Source: CAWJFP01 sp963842155
GTDB lineage: Bacteria; Pseudomonadota; Alphaproteobacteria; JACZXZ01
Assembly (NCBI GenBank): GCA_963842155.1
Contig: CAWJFP010000011.1
Span: forward strand, 1-64,000
Reading direction: 5' to 3'
DNA length: 64,000 nt
The notes under the pieces were generated by a model, which searched no databases, was not told where the DNA came from, and saw only the letters and a list, made by a program, of their open reading frames with translations. The position numbers were made by a program, and so were the translations under genes. This document shows, piece by piece, positions 35,108-44,600 of the stretch (position 1 is its first letter; every line of letters begins with the position of its first letter).

Positions 35108-36289
35108 TCAATCGGCGACGTCGTCCTCTTCGGCGAAGTCGCCGCCCATCCGGAGCCCCTCGATCCAGGTTTGGCCATCGCGCTTCATGACGATGCGCGG
35201 CTTGATCCTGCCCTGCGCGGCCAGCGCCGCCGCGAGTTTTTCCGAATGCGTGACGAGCCAGATTTGGGTCCGCTCCGCGGCACGAACGATCAACCGGGCG
35301 AGCGACTCCAGCAGATCGGGATGGAGGCTGGTCTCGGGTTCGTTCAACGCGATAAACGCCGGCAGGCGATAGGCCAGCAGCACGCCCGCGAGCGCCAGAT
35401 AGCGTAGCGTGCCGTCGGACAGATCGCCCGCGTCGAATATGCGCTTGGGGTAATCGGGGAAAATCATGCCGAAGGACGCGGTGCGTCCAGGCGACGGGAC
35501 GACGAGCTTTGCGCCCGGAAACGCGTCGTCGATGGCGCGATCGAGATCGGTGGTGTCCTCGCGGATATGCACGAGGGTCGCGAACACGGCGGCGAGATTG
35601 GCGCCATCGGAGAGGAGCGTCGGGCTCGTCACCGCGAGGCAGGGGCGGCGCAGGGTGGAAGCCTTGTCGGTTCGCAGCTCGTGGTAGAAGCGCCAATCCA
35701 GCATGGTCCGGCGAACGAGGTGCAGATCGGGGAAGCGAGCGGGGTCCTGGAGGGACCCCAAGGCCGTTTCCGATGCCAGCAGCTCGGTCTCGAGCTCGAC
35801 GCGAATTCCTTCTTCGTCGCGCGCGGCGACATGGGGTCCGCGACGCTCGAGCAGCTTCAGCGGACGCCGCGCGTCCTGGAAGATCAGCGTTTCCTCTTTG
35901 ACCTGCGGTTCGAGAACGAAGGCCGCGGCCCTCGACCGCCGCTCGCCTTCCTCCGTCATATAGGACGGGGCGAGCCCGATGCCGATCTCGTAGCGATAGC
36001 TTGGCTCGCCTGCCGCCGTCTGCCCGAAGCCGACCCCCAAAACGATCTGGGCAGGCTGCTTTGCCGGGCGCGTGCCTGCCCACAGCGCCGATTCCATGCC
36101 GCCCTCCGCGGCAAGCTCCTGTGAGAGACTGCCCGCGGCCGACGCTTGCAGAAGCTGCAACGTGCGGTAGAGATTCGTCTTGCCGACGCCGTTCGCGCCG
36201 ACGAAGACGCTAAGGCCCGCGACAGGCATGCGTAGCGCGCGCAGCGAGCGATAGCCGGCGGCATGAATTTCTCGAACGGTCAAAGCCAT
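35108..36289 (-). CDS. AAA-family ATPase (AAA_21, RecF/OLD-like)
   Basis: A 393-aa SMC/RecF-type ATPase. Walker A is VFVGANGVGKTNLYRTL at about residue 30, the ABC-like signature is LSDGTLRYLALAGVLL, and Walker B is AFIALNEPETSLHPDLL, followed by WLVTHSEKLAAAL. There is no TOPRIM domain, so it is not a complete OLD nuclease. Such stand-alone ATPases are common and sometimes belong to defence systems, but no partner nuclease is adjacent. ATG 36289 is used; TTG 36301 is an in-frame alternative. Confidence 0.85.
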   Translation of the reverse strand: MALTVREIHAAGYRSLRALRMPVAGLSVFVGANGVGKTNLYRTLQLLQASAAGSLSQELAAEGGMESALWAGTRPAKQPAQIVLGVGFGQTAAGEPSYRYEIGIGLAPSYMTEEGERRSRAAAFVLEPQVKEETLIFQDARRPLKLLERRGPHVAARDEEGIRVELETELLASETALGSLQDPARFPDLHLVRRTMLDWRFYHELRTDKASTLRRPCLAVTSPTLLSDGANLAAVFATLVHIREDTTDLDRAIDDAFPGAKLVVPSPGRTASFGMIFPDYPKRIFDAGDLSDGTLRYLALAGVLLAYRLPAFIALNEPETSLHPDLLESLARLIVRAAERTQIWLVTHSEKLAAALAAQGRIKPRIVMKRDGQTWIEGLRMGGDFAEEDDVAD

Positions 36290-36306
36290 GCTTCGTCGCA
36301 AGCCCA

Positions 36307-36374
36307 GGAATGGGGTCAGGGGGCTTCTCGATCAATGATCTACCCTTTATCCCATTGAAGAGATAGAAAATCGA
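36307..36374 (+). repeat. imperfect ~70-bp repeat, left copy
   Basis: From GGAATGGGGTCAGG to GATAGAAAAT it resembles 37387-37456 (GGAAGCGGGTCAGA to GATAGAAAAT). Both read in the same direction, one on each side of the PPK2 gene. Both share a CGATCA core and the GATAGAAAAT end. The middle is diverged. Confidence 0.5.
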
Positions 36375-36418
36375 GTCGCCGGCGACGGCCGTCTGCCTGC
36401 CCACCTTGTTCTCGATGA

Positions 36419-37300
36419 ATGAGCATAGCCATGAAGATCAATTCGAAGGATTTTCGCGTGCGGGAGGGAGACGAGGTCGACCTGAAAAAATGGCCGACGA
36501 TCGTCGATCCCGTCTACGAATCGAAAGAGCATTATCAGAAGCTTCTGGGCGAGCATGTCGCTGAATTAAGCGCGCAACAGCAGCTGCTCTACGCCTCCGA
36601 CCGCTATGCCGTCCTGCTGATCTTTCAGGCGATGGATGCGGCCGGAAAAGACGGCGCCATCAAGCATGTGATGTCCGGGGTCAATCCGCAAGGCTGCCAG
36701 GTCTTCAGCTTCAAGCATCCCAGCCCCGCCGAACTGCAGCATGATTTTCTCTGGCGCACCACCCGCGATCTGCCGGAACGCGGCCGGATCGGCATCTTCA
36801 ACCGGTCCTATTACGAGGAAGTGCTGATCGTGCGCGTCCATCCCGAGATCCTGCGCGCCGAAGGACTGCCCGATGCGCCGTCGCACGACAAGGCGATCTG
36901 GCATCGCCGTTATCGCTCGATCGCCAATTTGGAGAAACACCTCCACGACAACGGAACCCGTGTCATCAAGTTTTTCCTCCACCTCTCGAAGGAGGAGCAG
37001 CGCAAGCGCTTTCTGGCGCGCATCGACGAGCCGGAAAAGAATTGGAAATTCAGTCTCGCGGACGTCGAGGAGCGGAAATTCTGGAAGCAGTACATGGAGG
37101 CCTATGAGGAATGCCTCGGCGCGACGAGCGCCCGACACGCGCCCTGGTATGTCGTTCCCGCCGACGACAAGCAGAACGCCCGGCTGATCGTATCGCAAAT
37201 CATCCTCGATACTTTCGACGGACTCGCCATGACTTTCCCGAGAACGAGCGCGGCGCGGCGGCGGGAATTGCTCTCGATCCGCAAGCGGCTCGCGGAATGA
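36419..37300 (+). CDS. ppk2: polyphosphate kinase 2 family protein
   Basis: A 293-aa P-loop kinase that transfers phosphate between polyphosphate and nucleotides. Walker A is FQAMDAAGKDGAIKHV at about residue 75. The PPK2 signature IGIFNRSYYEEVLIVRVHPE and the lid helix LHLSKEEQRKRFLARIDEPE follow. The start is not decisive: ATG 36419 or ATG 36431 (MKINSKDFRV), neither with a strong ribosome binding site; the second is nearer the usual family N-terminus. Flanked by imperfect direct repeats and next to a tRNA-Gly attachment remnant. Confidence 0.9.
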   Translation: MSIAMKINSKDFRVREGDEVDLKKWPTIVDPVYESKEHYQKLLGEHVAELSAQQQLLYASDRYAVLLIFQAMDAAGKDGAIKHVMSGVNPQGCQVFSFKHPSPAELQHDFLWRTTRDLPERGRIGIFNRSYYEEVLIVRVHPEILRAEGLPDAPSHDKAIWHRRYRSIANLEKHLHDNGTRVIKFFLHLSKEEQRKRFLARIDEPEKNWKFSLADVEERKFWKQYMEAYEECLGATSARHAPWYVVPADDKQNARLIVSQIILDTFDGLAMTFPRTSAARRRELLSIRKRLAE

Positions 37301-37344
37301 GAGCTGGGGCGTCCTCGCGCCGGTTTCGCTAAGCCTTTAGCTTT

Positions 37345-37392
37345 TTTGGAGCGGGTGAAGGGAATCGAACCCTCGTCGTAAGCTTGGGAAGC
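37345..37392 (-). repeat. tRNA-Gly 3'-end fragment, left attachment repeat
   Basis: These 48 bp are identical to 44957-45004, which cover the 3' half of the intact tRNA-Gly(CCC), including the T arm, acceptor strand and CCA end. Only the 3' part is present here, so it is the duplicate left by integration of an element into the tRNA gene. Confidence 0.88.
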
Positions 37393-37456
37393 GGGTCAGA
37401 GGACCTTTTTCGATCAGGGACTTAGGGTCGATCCTTTGCAACAGATAGAAAATACA
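37387..37456 (+). repeat. imperfect ~70-bp repeat, right copy
   Basis: The partner of 36307-36374. It begins within the tRNA-Gly fragment and extends into the island. The rest of 37457-37496 shows nothing else recognisable. Confidence 0.45.
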
Positions 37457-37496
37457 GGGGCAGCCTCCCGCCGGGGCTGAACCTCCAGGTGCGCCT

Positions 37497-37856
37497 TCAT
37501 TCGGCGGCGATCTTCCTCGCAGCGAACTGGTCGAAGGCTTCCACTGCCTGGGCTGCATACATAACACTAGGGCCGGCGCCCATGTAGATCGCCATGCCCA
37601 TGGTTTCCATGATCTCGTCGCGGGTGGCGCCCTGCTCAAAAGCGGCCTCGGCATGGAACGCGATGCAGCCGTCGCACCGGATCGCAACGGAGATGCCGAG
37701 GGCAAGAAGCTCCTTGGTTTTGCCGTCAAGCGCCTTCGACTGGAGCGCGGCGCGGGCGAGCGCGGAGAACGCCTTCATCGTCTCAGGCGATCCGGTCCGC
37801 ACTTCCTTGAGGGCTTGGGACAGCTCGCCGGCCATCCGTGGCCAATCCTTATGCAT
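37497..37856 (-). CDS. AhpD-like carboxymuconolactone decarboxylase family protein
   Basis: A 119-aa all-helical protein. The AhpD-type catalytic motif is SVAIRCDGCIAFHAEAAFEQ, with C-x2-C and the nearby His, followed by ETMGMAIYMGAGPSVMYAAQ. Such proteins act as small thiol-based peroxidase or disulfide adaptors more often than true decarboxylases. In this island it sits downstream of DUF2892, thioredoxin and SQR-like genes on the same strand, which fits a thiol or sulfur redox role. Confidence 0.88.
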   Translation of the reverse strand: MHKDWPRMAGELSQALKEVRTGSPETMKAFSALARAALQSKALDGKTKELLALGISVAIRCDGCIAFHAEAAFEQGATRDEIMETMGMAIYMGAGPSVMYAAQAVEAFDQFAARKIAAE

Positions 37857-37901
37857 GCTTCCTACTCCCAGGTCTCACCATCGGACCCAGCCTTGGGCGG
37901 G

Positions 37902-38105
37902 TTATTGGAATGCGTTTCCGGGCCTGATGCCGAGCTTCTTGAAGAGCATGGCAGCGGGGCAGAAGCCAGTGATACCCGCCTGCAGCTGATTCAGGCCGAC
38001 GAAAGCCGTCAGCAGCAGCCAATAGGGACTGTAAACCTGCGCCAGCACGAGGCTCAGCAGCACCATAATGCCGGCGAATGAGACAACAGCCTTGTCGATG
38101 TTCAT
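37902..38105 (-). CDS. DUF2892 (YgaP-type transmembrane) protein
   Basis: A 67-aa protein with two hydrophobic helices (AVVSFAGIMVLLSLVLAQVY; YWLLLTAFVGLNQLQAGITG) followed by FCPAAMLFKKLGI. This pattern matches the membrane part of the rhodanese YgaP, here without its rhodanese domain. Such proteins accompany persulfide-handling genes. It starts 1 bp after the end of the thioredoxin gene, which supports a common transcript. Confidence 0.85.
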   Translation of the reverse strand: MNIDKAVVSFAGIMVLLSLVLAQVYSPYWLLLTAFVGLNQLQAGITGFCPAAMLFKKLGIRPGNAFQ

Positions 38106-38106
38106 T

Positions 38107-38601
38107 TCAGCCTCCTTGAGCGGTGTTGGGCGCGGCCAGATGCGCGCGCGCCCAGCGGACGATGGTCTCGGTGTTCCTCACGCCGGAGCTCTGGCCGAGA
38201 ATCCGGCCGTTTTTGAACAGATACAGGGCCGGGATGCCGTGGACGCCGAGCCGGGAAGCGGTGCTCTGCGCCTCGTCGACATTGAGCTTGAGAAGACGCA
38301 CCTCCGGCTCGAGAAGCTGAGCCGCCCGTTCGAACAGAGGCGCCATGGTTCTGCACGGTGCGCACCACGGCGCCCACATGTCCACGAGGATGGGAACTTC
38401 GTCCAGCCGGAGGTGCGATTCGAAGCCGGCCTCGTCGACAGGGGTCGCTCTGCCGGCGAATAGCGGATCGTGGCAGGATCCGCACTTCGCCTCCGCCGCC
38501 GAACGGCCTGCCGGCAGTCGATTGACGGAACGGCAGCGCGGGCAAAGAACGTGGCTCGTAGCGGCTGCTCCCGCGGCCGGGGACGGTTGGCGAGCCTGCA
38601 T
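38107..38601 (-). CDS. trxC: thioredoxin 2-type (TrxC-like) protein
   Basis: A 164-aa thioredoxin. The N-terminal zinc ribbon (LCPRCRSVNRLP, then CGSCHDPLF, residues 20-50) is typical of TrxC. The active site is WAPWCAPCRTMAP at about residue 78, with the cis-Pro in GIPALYLF. It reduces protein disulfides in the cytoplasm and could also clear persulfides. It is between the SQR-like and DUF2892 genes with 1-bp gaps, so all are probably one operon. Confidence 0.92.
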   Translation of the reverse strand: MQARQPSPAAGAAATSHVLCPRCRSVNRLPAGRSAAEAKCGSCHDPLFAGRATPVDEAGFESHLRLDEVPILVDMWAPWCAPCRTMAPLFERAAQLLEPEVRLLKLNVDEAQSTASRLGVHGIPALYLFKNGRILGQSSGVRNTETIVRWARAHLAAPNTAQGG

Positions 38602-38602
38602 C

Positions 38603-39880
38603 TCAGGCCGTCTCCTTGAGCTTTCTGAGGTTGAGCTTGTCCATCAGGAAACGCTCATAAAAGGGCTCGCTCTCGCCGCGTCTGATCTTGCGGAGGAAGT
38701 ATTTCTCAAAGGCGACCTTGGCGAGATGTACCCAGCTGCCTTTGGATGACCAGTTGACGTTTCGCGGCGGAATCTGCGGCTGCGCCACGAATGCGACGCC
38801 ACCGTCGCCGAAATCAGCGAGGCAGACCGCGTTCCAGGTGGGCTGTCGGCTCGGGGTCCGGCCGGCGAGGAGCGCGCCGATATTCTCGGCGGTCGCGGTG
38901 ACCATGGATTCGATCATGAAGCCGGTCTTCGGCACGCCAACCGGCACCGGCGTCGGGCCGACCGGCGGGATCGCGATGCACACGCCGATAGCGAAAATAT
39001 TCGGGAAGGCGGCATTACGCTGATGCTTGTCCACCAGGATGAACCCGCGCGGGTTTGCCAGCTTTTCGATCCCGCGCAGTGCGGCCACGCCGCGAAAGGC
39101 GGGAAGCATCATTGCGTAGGCGAAGGGCAGCTGGTGCGAGCGGCGGACCGTGCCATCCTCCGCAATTTCCTCGACCTCCATCGTTGCGGCCTCGACTGTC
39201 TTGACGCGAGCATTGGTGATCCACTTGATGTGACGCTCGCGCAGCTCGCTCTCCATGAGGGTCTTCGTATCGCCGACGCCGTCGAGTCCGAGATGGCCAA
39301 TATAGGGCTCCGGCGTGACGAAGGTCATCGGCACGCGATCGCGGATACGGCGCTTCTTGAGCTCGGTGTCGAGGATGAACGCAAACTCGTAGGCGGGGCC
39401 GAAGCAGGAGGCGCCCTGCACCGCGCCGACCACAAGGGGGCCGGGGGCAGCGCAGAACCGCTCGAAGGCGTCGTGCGCCTTCGCCGCGTGCTCGACATGG
39501 CAGATCGACTGAGTGTGGGCGTCCGGACCGAGACCGGCAATTTCGTCGAAGGCCAGATCGGGCCCGGTCGCGATCACGAGATAGTCATAGGCTATCGAGC
39601 TGCCGTCCTCGATCTCGATCCGGTTTTCGCCCGGATGAAGGCGCTTTGCGCCTGCCGTGACGAAACGGATGTTCTTGCGTTTCATGATTTTTGCCAGATC
39701 GACCTCGATCTCGGGCCGCTGCCGCCAACCGATGGCGACCCACGGGTTGGAGGGCACAAAATGGAAGACGCTCCCTTGGCCGACCACCGTGAGCCGATCC
39801 TCCTTACGCAGCTGGGGGACCAGCTCATAAGCCATGAGCGTTCCGCTCAGGCCCGCGCCCATCACCACGATTTCCGCCAT
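38603..39880 (-). CDS. sulfide:quinone oxidoreductase-like flavoprotein
   Basis: A 425-aa FAD-dependent pyridine-nucleotide-disulfide-type oxidoreductase. The FAD motif is IVVMGAGLSGTLMAYEL, followed by FVPSNPWVAIGWR and DYLVIATGPDLAFDEI. Candidate redox cysteines are in QGASCFGPAYEF and FAIGVCIAIPPVGPTPV, at SQR-like positions, and the C-terminal amphipathic region suits quinone-side membrane attachment. It may oxidise sulfide to protein persulfide or polysulfide and pass electrons to quinone. A close NDH-2-like relative cannot be excluded. ATG 39880 follows GGGAGGCGGAAG. First gene of the island's leftward operon. Confidence 0.82.
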   Translation of the reverse strand: MAEIVVMGAGLSGTLMAYELVPQLRKEDRLTVVGQGSVFHFVPSNPWVAIGWRQRPEIEVDLAKIMKRKNIRFVTAGAKRLHPGENRIEIEDGSSIAYDYLVIATGPDLAFDEIAGLGPDAHTQSICHVEHAAKAHDAFERFCAAPGPLVVGAVQGASCFGPAYEFAFILDTELKKRRIRDRVPMTFVTPEPYIGHLGLDGVGDTKTLMESELRERHIKWITNARVKTVEAATMEVEEIAEDGTVRRSHQLPFAYAMMLPAFRGVAALRGIEKLANPRGFILVDKHQRNAAFPNIFAIGVCIAIPPVGPTPVPVGVPKTGFMIESMVTATAENIGALLAGRTPSRQPTWNAVCLADFGDGGVAFVAQPQIPPRNVNWSSKGSWVHLAKVAFEKYFLRKIRRGESEPFYERFLMDKLNLRKLKETA

Positions 39881-39960
39881 CTTCCGCCTCCCTAGGGTTA
39901 CCCCGCCCGATCCGCGGCTTCCACGCGGGCGCTCGACACATGCAGCGATACAGCATATAT

Positions 39961-39976
39961 ATTCATTATACCGTAT
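39961..39976. promoter_or_regulatory. possible BigR/SqrR operator over the SQR-like promoter
   Basis: ATTC-ATTATACC-GTAT matches the ATTC-N8-GAAT operator that I recall for SqrR-type repressors at seven of eight positions. Its centre contains TATAAT on the minus strand (39965-39970), a likely -10 for the leftward SQR-like operon. A bound repressor would block this promoter. The rest of the 39881-40202 divergent region is AT-rich with no gene. Confidence 0.45.
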
Positions 39977-40166
39977 ATTCGCAAGCACGTACTTATGAGG
40001 CCGATCTCGGCACTGCTTGTCGGAACTGGCCTATTCGAACCCTATGTCTTTGCCCGGATGCGCGCGTTGACCCATATCAAATCGCCTCGCCCGCGATTGC
40101 GCTCTACTCGACAGGCAGGCACAGGGCCGTGACCCTTGCCCTCGAGCGCATTTTCAACGGCGATCC

Positions 40167-40195
40167 TTGACATGAAATACGTCTACTCGTATTTA
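40167..40195 (+). promoter_or_regulatory. sigma-70-type promoter of the ArsR-type regulator
   Basis: TTGACA (40167-40172), 17-bp spacer, TATTTA (40190-40195). Transcription would start near 40202, so translation from ATG 40203 would be leaderless and from ATG 40224 would have a leader of about 22 nt. Confidence 0.65.
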
Positions 40196-40202
40196 CGTAG
40201 AT

Positions 40203-40580
40203 ATGAAAATAGAAGCTGCAGCCATGAGCGTTGCCGCGGAGCGTGCCAGCGACCTTCTGAAGTCGCTGGCCAACCGGCATCGCCTCCTCATCGTGTGCCA
40301 GCTGATCGAGGGCAAGCGATCGGTCGGCGAGCTGGCCGCATTCCTGGGCATCAGGGATTCGACCGTCTCCCAGCATCTTGCCCTCCTCCGAAAGGACGGC
40401 ATAGTCGCGGCGCGGCGCGATGGGCAGACCATCTGGTATACGATTTCGAGCGCCCCGGCCCGCGAGGTGCTCGAGACGCTTTACCGGGTCTATTGCGGGC
40501 CCAAACCGCTCTGCAAGCCAGGCTCGCTCAGAGCATCCGCCGGAACCGCCGGCCAAAACCGGAAGAAGGGCCAAATATGA
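40203..40580 (+). CDS. ArsR-family repressor, BigR/SqrR-like persulfide sensor
   Basis: A 125-aa winged-helix regulator (ASDLLKSLANRHRLLIVCQL, then IRDSTVSQHLALLRKDGIVA). Two cysteines sit where BigR/SqrR have their sensing pair: one in LLIVCQLIEG and one in YRVYCGPK, plus a third close to the latter. No metal-binding ELCVCDL motif is present, so arsenic sensing is unlikely. Reactive sulfur would oxidise the pair and release the repressor from DNA. ATG 40203 or 40224. It lies between the SQR-like operon and the RND genes and could control both directions. Confidence 0.85.
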   Translation: MKIEAAAMSVAAERASDLLKSLANRHRLLIVCQLIEGKRSVGELAAFLGIRDSTVSQHLALLRKDGIVAARRDGQTIWYTISSAPAREVLETLYRVYCGPKPLCKPGSLRASAGTAGQNRKKGQI

Positions 40581-40641
40581 TGGCCTCCCGCCGAGCTGTC
40601 TGCGGCCACCGATAAGCGCGCTCCTTCAAGGACGGTGCCCC

Positions 40642-41634
40642 ATGCGCAAGGCCATTCTTGCGGCCTCGGCCGCGCTTCTGCTGCTGGCGGGCACTTCCCA
40701 AGCCGCATCGACCTACACCGTCGAGCCCCGCGCCGCTGACGACGATAAGGCGGTGTTCGCCACAGTCGAGAGTCGGGACGTCATGGCGGCACGCGTACGC
40801 ACCGGCGGCACCATAGTCAGTCTCTCGGTCAAGGAAGGCGACCGCGTCGAGGGCGGCCAAGTCGTGGCGACGATCGGCGATCAGAAGCTGATCCTCCAAC
40901 AGGGGTCGCTCGACGCACAGATCGCTGGTCTGAAGGCGCAGCTGATTAAGGCTCAGGGCGATCTCGAGCGCGCCGCAAGCTTGTTCAAGAGCGGCGTTAC
41001 CAGCAGGGCGCGCCTGGATGAGATGACCGCGGCGGCAAACGTCGCCGCGAACATGTTGAAGGCGCGTACTGCCGAACGCGCCGTTCTTGAGCAGCAGCTG
41101 GCCGAAGGCCGTGTGCTGGCGCCGGGTGCCGGGCGCGTCCTGAATGTGCCTGTCACGGTGGGCACCGTGGTGCTGAGCGGCGAAACCGTTGCCACGATCG
41201 CGCAGCAGGACTTCGTGCTGCGCTTGCGCGTGCCGGAGCGACATGCGCGTTTCTTGAAGGCCGGCGATCCCGTCCGTCTCGACGGCGAAGACCTTGTGCA
41301 AGGAGCTGCCAGCTTCGGGACCGTAACGCTCGTCTACCCGCAGATCCAGGACGGGCGGGTCGTTGCCGACGCGCGCGTCTCCGGGCTCGGCGATTATTTC
41401 GTGGGCCAGCGAGTACGGGTGTGGATATCCGGCGGCGAGCGACGGACCTTCATCGTGCCGGCCAGCTACATCGTGACCCGCTTCGGGCTCGACTATGCCC
41501 ATCTCCGCAAAGCCGACGGGACGGTCGTCGACGTGCCCGTCCAGCGTGGCCGCTCGCGGCCCCGCCCGGACATGCCAGACGCCTTGGAAATTCTCTCAGG
41601 TCTTCAGCCGGGTGACGTGCTGGTGCCGCCGTGA
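40642..41634 (+). CDS. RND efflux periplasmic adaptor (membrane fusion protein)
   Basis: A 330-aa HlyD-type adaptor with a signal peptide (KAILAASAALLLLAGTSQAA). The lipoyl half-motifs are GGTIVSLSVKEGDRVEGGQV and GRVLNVPVTVGTVVLSGETV, separated by a coiled-coil hairpin (DAQIAGLKAQLIKAQGDLER). The C-terminal beta-barrel follows. ATG 40642 follows AAGGA. Its stop overlaps the GTG start of the RND pump. No outer-membrane factor gene is in the island. Confidence 0.9.
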   Translation: MRKAILAASAALLLLAGTSQAASTYTVEPRAADDDKAVFATVESRDVMAARVRTGGTIVSLSVKEGDRVEGGQVVATIGDQKLILQQGSLDAQIAGLKAQLIKAQGDLERAASLFKSGVTSRARLDEMTAAANVAANMLKARTAERAVLEQQLAEGRVLAPGAGRVLNVPVTVGTVVLSGETVATIAQQDFVLRLRVPERHARFLKAGDPVRLDGEDLVQGAASFGTVTLVYPQIQDGRVVADARVSGLGDYFVGQRVRVWISGGERRTFIVPASYIVTRFGLDYAHLRKADGTVVDVPVQRGRSRPRPDMPDALEILSGLQPGDVLVPP

Positions 41635-44600
41635 AGCTCGGCCTCTCCGGCCGGCTTACCCAGGCCGCACTCCGCTCTCCGCTGACCCCGCTCTTCCTGA
41701 TCGCGGCGCTGGTCGCCGGTCTGATCGCGTTGTTGACCATCCCGCGGGAAGAGGAACCGCAGATCAGCGTCCCCATGGTGGATATCATGGTGAACGCCGA
41801 CGGGCTCAAGGCGCCGGATGCGGTCGAGCTCGTGACCAAGCCCTTGGAAGCGATCGTCAAAGGCATCAACGGCGTCGAGCATGTCTACAGTCAAACCCGG
41901 GACGATCGGGTCATGGTGACAGCGCGCTTCTTCGTCGGCACCAGCGAGGACGACGCGATCCTGCGGGTCCAGGCGAAGATCCGCGCCAACTACGACCGCA
42001 TCCCCACCGGCATCCCGGAGCCGCTGATCGTCGGTCGCGGCATCAACGACGTCGCCATCGTCACGCTGACCTTGTCGCCCACCCCCGAAGCGGCATCGCG
42101 CTGGACCGACAAGGACCTGTACCAGCTCGCCGATCGGCTGCGATCGGAGCTGATCAAGGTCGACAATATAGGCTTGAGCTACATCTCGGGAGGCACCTCC
42201 GAACAGATCCGCGTCGAGCCCGACCCCGAAAAGCTGGCGCTATTCGGCGTCACGCTCGAGCAACTGGTCGCCAAGGTCCGGGGCGCCAACCGCTCCTTCC
42301 TCGCGGGTGCGGTGCGCGATGCCGGCACGGAGCGCGCGGTGGCCGCCGGCCAGACGCTCGCCGGCATACCCGATATCGGGCTCTTGCTGATCACGACGCG
42401 TGACGGAAGACCGGTCTATGTGCGCGACGTGGCCGAAGTCGTGATCGGCTCGACGCCGCTGGAACGCAGGGTCTGGACCTTCACGCCGGACAAGGATCGG
42501 CGATGGCAGCGCGCGCCGGCCGCAACGGTCGCCTTCGCCAAGCGCGCCGGCGCCAATGCGGTGGTCGTTTCACGCGATATCCTGGCACGCGTGGACAGCC
42601 TGAAGGGACGGCTGATCCCCGACGACATCCGGGTCGAGGTGACACGCGACTACGGCGCCACGGCCAACGAGAAGGCGAACGAGCTGCTGTTTCATCTGGC
42701 GCTCGCCACGATCTCGATCGTCGCGCTCATCGCATTCGCTATCGGCATGCGGGAGGCGGTGGTGACGCTGGTCGTTATCCCGACCACGATCCTCCTGACG
42801 CTCTTCGCATCCGAAGTGATGGGCTACACGATCAATCGGGTGAGTCTCTTCGCGCTGATCTTCTCGATCGGTATCCTGGTCGATGACGCCATCGTCGTGG
42901 TCGAAAATATCGCACGGCACTGGGCGATGCGCGACGGCAGAGATCGCATGCAGGCCGCGGTCGAGGCCGTAGCGGAGGTCGGCAATCCGACGGTCGTCGC
43001 CACGCTCACGGTGATCGCGGCGCTCCTGCCGATGCTGTTCGTCTCCGGGCTGATGGGCCCGTATATGGCGCCGATCCCCGCCAATGCCTCGGCGGCGATG
43101 CTCTTCTCGTTCTTCGTCGCGATGGTCGTCGCACCCTGGCTAATGCTCAAGCTGACGCCACGCGGAAATGCCACTACGGGGGGGCATGGCGAGGCAGCGG
43201 ATGGCGGAAGGCTCGGACGCCTCTATCGGCGCTTCGCCACGCCGATCGTGCGGTCGCGCCGTTCGGCCGGAATATTTCTCGGTGCGGTCGGCATCGCGAC
43301 CCTGCTCGCCTGCGTCCTGTTCGCGACCAAGGACGTTACCGTCAAGCTGCTGCCCTTCGACAACAAATCCGAGCTCGATGTCGTGCTCGGGCTGCCGGAG
43401 GGGGCCAGCCTCGAAGACACCGAGCGCACGCTCTTCGCCGCCGCCGAGATCGCTCGCCAGATGCCCGAGGCGCAATCGATCCAGGCTTATGCGGGCACCG
43501 CGGCGCCGTTCAACTTCAACGGCCTCGTGCGGCATTATTACATGCGCGAATCGCCCGAGCTCGGGGAACTGCAGGTCAATCTTTTGCCGAAATCGGAGCG
43601 CAACCGAACGAGCCATGCCGTGGCGCTCGATCTTAGGCAGCAGCTAAAGGCATTGACACTCCCGTCCGGTGCGGTGATCAAGCTGGTCGAGGTGCCGCCC
43701 GGTCCGCCCGTGCTCGCGACTTTGTTGGCGGAGATCTACGGTCCGGATGCCGCGACGCGGCGCGCGACGGCCGAGGAAGTGAAGAAGGTCTTCGCGTCCG
43801 TACCTTATATCGTCGATATTGACGATTCATACGGTCATCCGCGGCCGCGGCTGCGGATCTCGATCGACGAGGACCGGCTCGAATTCTTCGGCGTCGAGCA
43901 GAGCGATGTCTACGATACGATCCGCGCGCTGCTGGGCGGCGTTCCGGTCGGCTATTCGCACCGCGGCGCGGAGCGGGATCCGATCGATATCGTCATCGGT
44001 TTGCCTAAGACCGATCTGGCCTGGACCGAGCGGCTCGCCTCGACGCCGGTGCCGGCAAATGTCATCCCGGGCAGCAACCGTGTGGTCGAGCTGAGCGATG
44101 TGGTGCGGGTCACGCGGGAGGAAGGCACCCCGGTCCTCTTCCGCCGCGACGGACATTTCGCCGACATGGTCACCGCAGAACTCGCCGGCGCCTTTGAGGC
44201 GCCGATCTACGGCATGCTCGCGGTCGACGACGGGATTGCCAAGCATGATTGGGGCTCGCTGCAGCCGCCTGCCGTAAGCCTTCACGGCCAACCGGCGGAC
44301 GAGTCCAAGCCCAAGCTGCTCTGGGACGGGGAATGGGAAATCACCTATGTCACCTTCCGCGACATGGGGGTCGCCTTCGGCGTCGCTATCCTCGGCATCT
44401 ACTTCCTGGTGGTCGCGCAGTTCGGCAGCTTTCGACTGCCGCTCGTCATCCTGACACCCATCCCGCTTACGCTGATCGGCATCGTGCTCGGCCACTGGTT
44501 GTTCGGTGCGCCCTTCACCGCAACTTCGATGATCGGCTTCATCGCGCTTGCCGGCATCATCGTGCGCAACTCGATCCTTCTCGTGGATTTCATTCGGCAC

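Noticed and set aside
35108..36289. AAA ATPase as part of a new defence system
   Set aside because: It lacks a nuclease or other effector domain and has no adjacent partner gene; neighbours are an rRNA methyltransferase-like gene and PPK2.
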